A stretch of DNA of 6,300 bases, taken from NCBI GenBank assembly GCA_900550455.1, contig URSE01000061.1:1-6300 (forward strand), read 5' to 3'. The notes under the pieces were generated by a model, which was given only the letters and a program-made list of their open reading frames with translations, did no database searches and was not told where the DNA came from. Shown here piece by piece: positions 4,968 through 6,300 of the stretch. A program made the translations under genes and the position numbers. The number at the start of each line of letters is the position of its first letter. Position 1 is the first letter of the stretch. Origin of the DNA: an uncultured Veillonella sp. (lineage in GTDB: Bacteria > Bacillota > Negativicutes > Veillonellales > Veillonellaceae).

Positions 4968-5795
4968 ACAGATTCTAAAAAAATGGCTGTTCATGTTATT
5001 GCTAGTGGTTCTAAGGGTAACTGTACCGCCATCGAATATGGGGATTCTGTGATCCTCCATGATGCGGGTATATCTTGTCGCCGTATCGTAAATGGTCTTA
5101 AGCAATTGGGTATTAGTATGGAGCGGGTGGAAGGCGTTTTCGTTTCACATGAACATTCAGATCATGTGAATGGCTTGCCTCAATTACTCAAGCAATATGA
5201 CCTACCGGTTTATACCCGCGAGGCTACTTGGCGGGCCTTGTCGAATAAACTCCTAGTGCCGGATAAGCGTTTGGTGCCTATTACAAAGACTTCCTTTTCT
5301 CTAGGTTCTATCGACCTAGAACCCTTTAAGGTTAGCCATGATGCGGCCGACCCTCATGCCATGTGTTATTATGGGGGGGCTTGTAAGGCTACGGTTATGA
5401 CTGATACAGGTTTGGTGTCCGACTATATGCTCGAGCATATAGATCATACAGACCTCTTGGTCTTGGAAGCCAATTACGATAAAAATATGCTTTTCTTTGG
5501 CAAGTATGCATCTTTCCTAAAACAACGCGTCTCTGGTGATGAAGGACACTTATCTAATGCTATGGCCGCGCAAGTTTTGACCATGATGAAGCGACCTGAT
5601 TTTATGAAGGTCGTCTTAGCCCATCGGTCAGAGAATAACAATACTATGGAGAAGGTGACTTATACAGTGGGCCATACTATCGTCGATGCGGGTATAAAGA
5701 TTGGTCCAGAAATGCGCTTGACTCATGCCCAGCCGGATCGAAGGGTCTCCATGTACCAAGGAGAAGTAGGCTTTCACGAAGAGGATAAGAATTAG
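4965..5795 (+). CDS. walJ: WalJ/YycJ-type metallo-beta-lactamase-fold hydrolase
   Basis: A 276-residue cytoplasmic protein of the YycJ (WalJ) family, usually about 260-270 residues. The N-terminal ASGSKGNC (13-20) is typical of it. The metal-binding motif is HEHSDH (62-67), a full HxHxDH, followed by Asp147 in VMTDTG and His220 in LAHRSENNN. The GHLSN block (194-198) is also a family mark. Family members bind two metal ions and are thought to act as nucleases; in Bacillus the gene lies downstream of the walRK two-component genes and has been linked to coordinating cell division with replication. Here no walRK is seen; the RLP gene precedes it by 46 bp, and rlmH follows after 2 bp, which is the usual partner (htrA often lies between them and is absent here). 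The start is probably GTG at 4965; ATG at 4983 is the alternative and would remove six residues. Confidence 0.92.
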   Translation: MTDSKKMAVHVIASGSKGNCTAIEYGDSVILHDAGISCRRIVNGLKQLGISMERVEGVFVSHEHSDHVNGLPQLLKQYDLPVYTREATWRALSNKLLVPDKRLVPITKTSFSLGSIDLEPFKVSHDAADPHAMCYYGGACKATVMTDTGLVSDYMLEHIDHTDLLVLEANYDKNMLFFGKYASFLKQRVSGDEGHLSNAMAAQVLTMMKRPDFMKVVLAHRSENNNTMEKVTYTVGHTIVDAGIKIGPEMRLTHAQPDRRVSMYQGEVGFHEEDKN

Positions 5796-5797
5796 TT

Positions 5798-6277
5798 ATG
5801 AAATATACCATTGTATGCATTGGTAAGCTCAAGGAGCCCTACCTGCGGGAAGGGGTAGCGGAATTCGTCAAGCGGACCCGTCCTTATGGGGGGATTGTCA
5901 TTCAAGAGCTTAATGAATCTAAGATAGGTGATAAGCCATCGGATGCGGACCGCCTTCAAGTTGTCGAAGAGGAAGGGGACCGACTTCTTAAGGCAGCCCC
6001 TAAGAATTCCTATAAGGTTCTCTTAGATGTTTATGGCAAGCCTATGTCCTCTGAGCAGCTGGCTGAGACCATTTCCAAGCTAGAAGTAGATGGGCGGTCG
6101 GATATGACCTTTATCATCGGTGGTGCTTTTGGGGTGTCGGAAAACCTCCGACGAGCTGTAGATTATAAGCTATCTTTTAGCCCTATGACCTTCACCCACC
6201 AAATGATACGTCTCCTCTTGGTAGAACAGATCTACCGGGCTTGTAAGATTAATCGTCATGAACCCTACCATTGGTAA
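5798..6277 (+). CDS. rlmH: 23S rRNA (pseudouridine1915-N3)-methyltransferase RlmH
   Basis: A SPOUT-class enzyme that uses S-adenosylmethionine to methylate N3 of pseudouridine 1915 in helix 69 of 23S rRNA, acting on assembled 70S ribosomes. The 159 residues equal the length usual in Firmicutes. The N-terminus MKYTIVCIGKLKEPYLREG is typical. The SAM-binding knot shows LLDVYGKPMSSEQLA (75-89), IGGAFGVSENL (107-117) and LSFSPMTFTHQMIRLLLVEQ (125-144), followed by YRACKINRHEPYH. The protein ends in Trp159 where many relatives end in Lys after YH, a small departure at the active-site tail. The start ATG comes 2 bases after the walJ stop; the nearest Shine-Dalgarno match, GAGG (5781-5784), is rather far at 13 bases, so translation is probably coupled to walJ. 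The gene is complete within the window. Confidence 0.97.
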   Translation: MKYTIVCIGKLKEPYLREGVAEFVKRTRPYGGIVIQELNESKIGDKPSDADRLQVVEEEGDRLLKAAPKNSYKVLLDVYGKPMSSEQLAETISKLEVDGRSDMTFIIGGAFGVSENLRRAVDYKLSFSPMTFTHQMIRLLLVEQIYRACKINRHEPYHW

Positions 6278-6300
6278 AAAAATCTTGCTAAAAAAAGAGG

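Overview
The window holds seven protein-coding genes, all on the + strand, and no RNA gene, mobile element or CRISPR array that I can see. It looks like the chromosome of an anaerobic Firmicute, most likely of the Negativicutes (Veillonella/Megasphaera/Dialister type). Three things point that way. The short-chain flavodoxin closely resembles the Megasphaera/clostridial type. A DUF3793 protein sits next to it, which is a clostridial and Negativicute family. The walJ (yycJ)-rlmH pair is a Firmicute gene neighbourhood. The genus is an inference from recalled sequences, not a search result.

Region 1 (1-2448): a GTG-started glutaminyl-tRNA synthetase (glnS) is followed 12 bp later by an unrecognised 218-residue secreted protein, whose ribosome binding site overlaps the glnS stop codon. 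A strong intrinsic terminator closes this unit.

Region 2 (2449-3731): an AT-rich control region of about 170 bp carries several inverted repeats, a Fur-box-like sequence and a near-consensus extended -10 promoter. It drives a DUF3793 gene and a flavodoxin gene 18 bp apart. A GC-rich hairpin with a T-tract ends the unit. The pair looks like an iron-limitation operon in which flavodoxin stands in for ferredoxin; this is inference.

Region 3 (3732-6300): a promoter with a perfect TATAAT box precedes a form IV RuBisCO-like protein (RLP). Its active site differs from true RuBisCO: the carbamylation Lys and one metal-binding Asp are kept, the next metal ligand is His instead of Glu, and the loop-6 Lys is absent. 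With no visible terminator after it, the unit probably continues into walJ (yycJ, metallo-beta-lactamase fold) and rlmH (23S rRNA pseudouridine methyltransferase), the last complete gene.

The most interesting items are the RLP, whose substrate cannot be told from its neighbours, the palindrome-rich promoter of the DUF3793-flavodoxin operon, and the unknown exported protein coupled to glnS.
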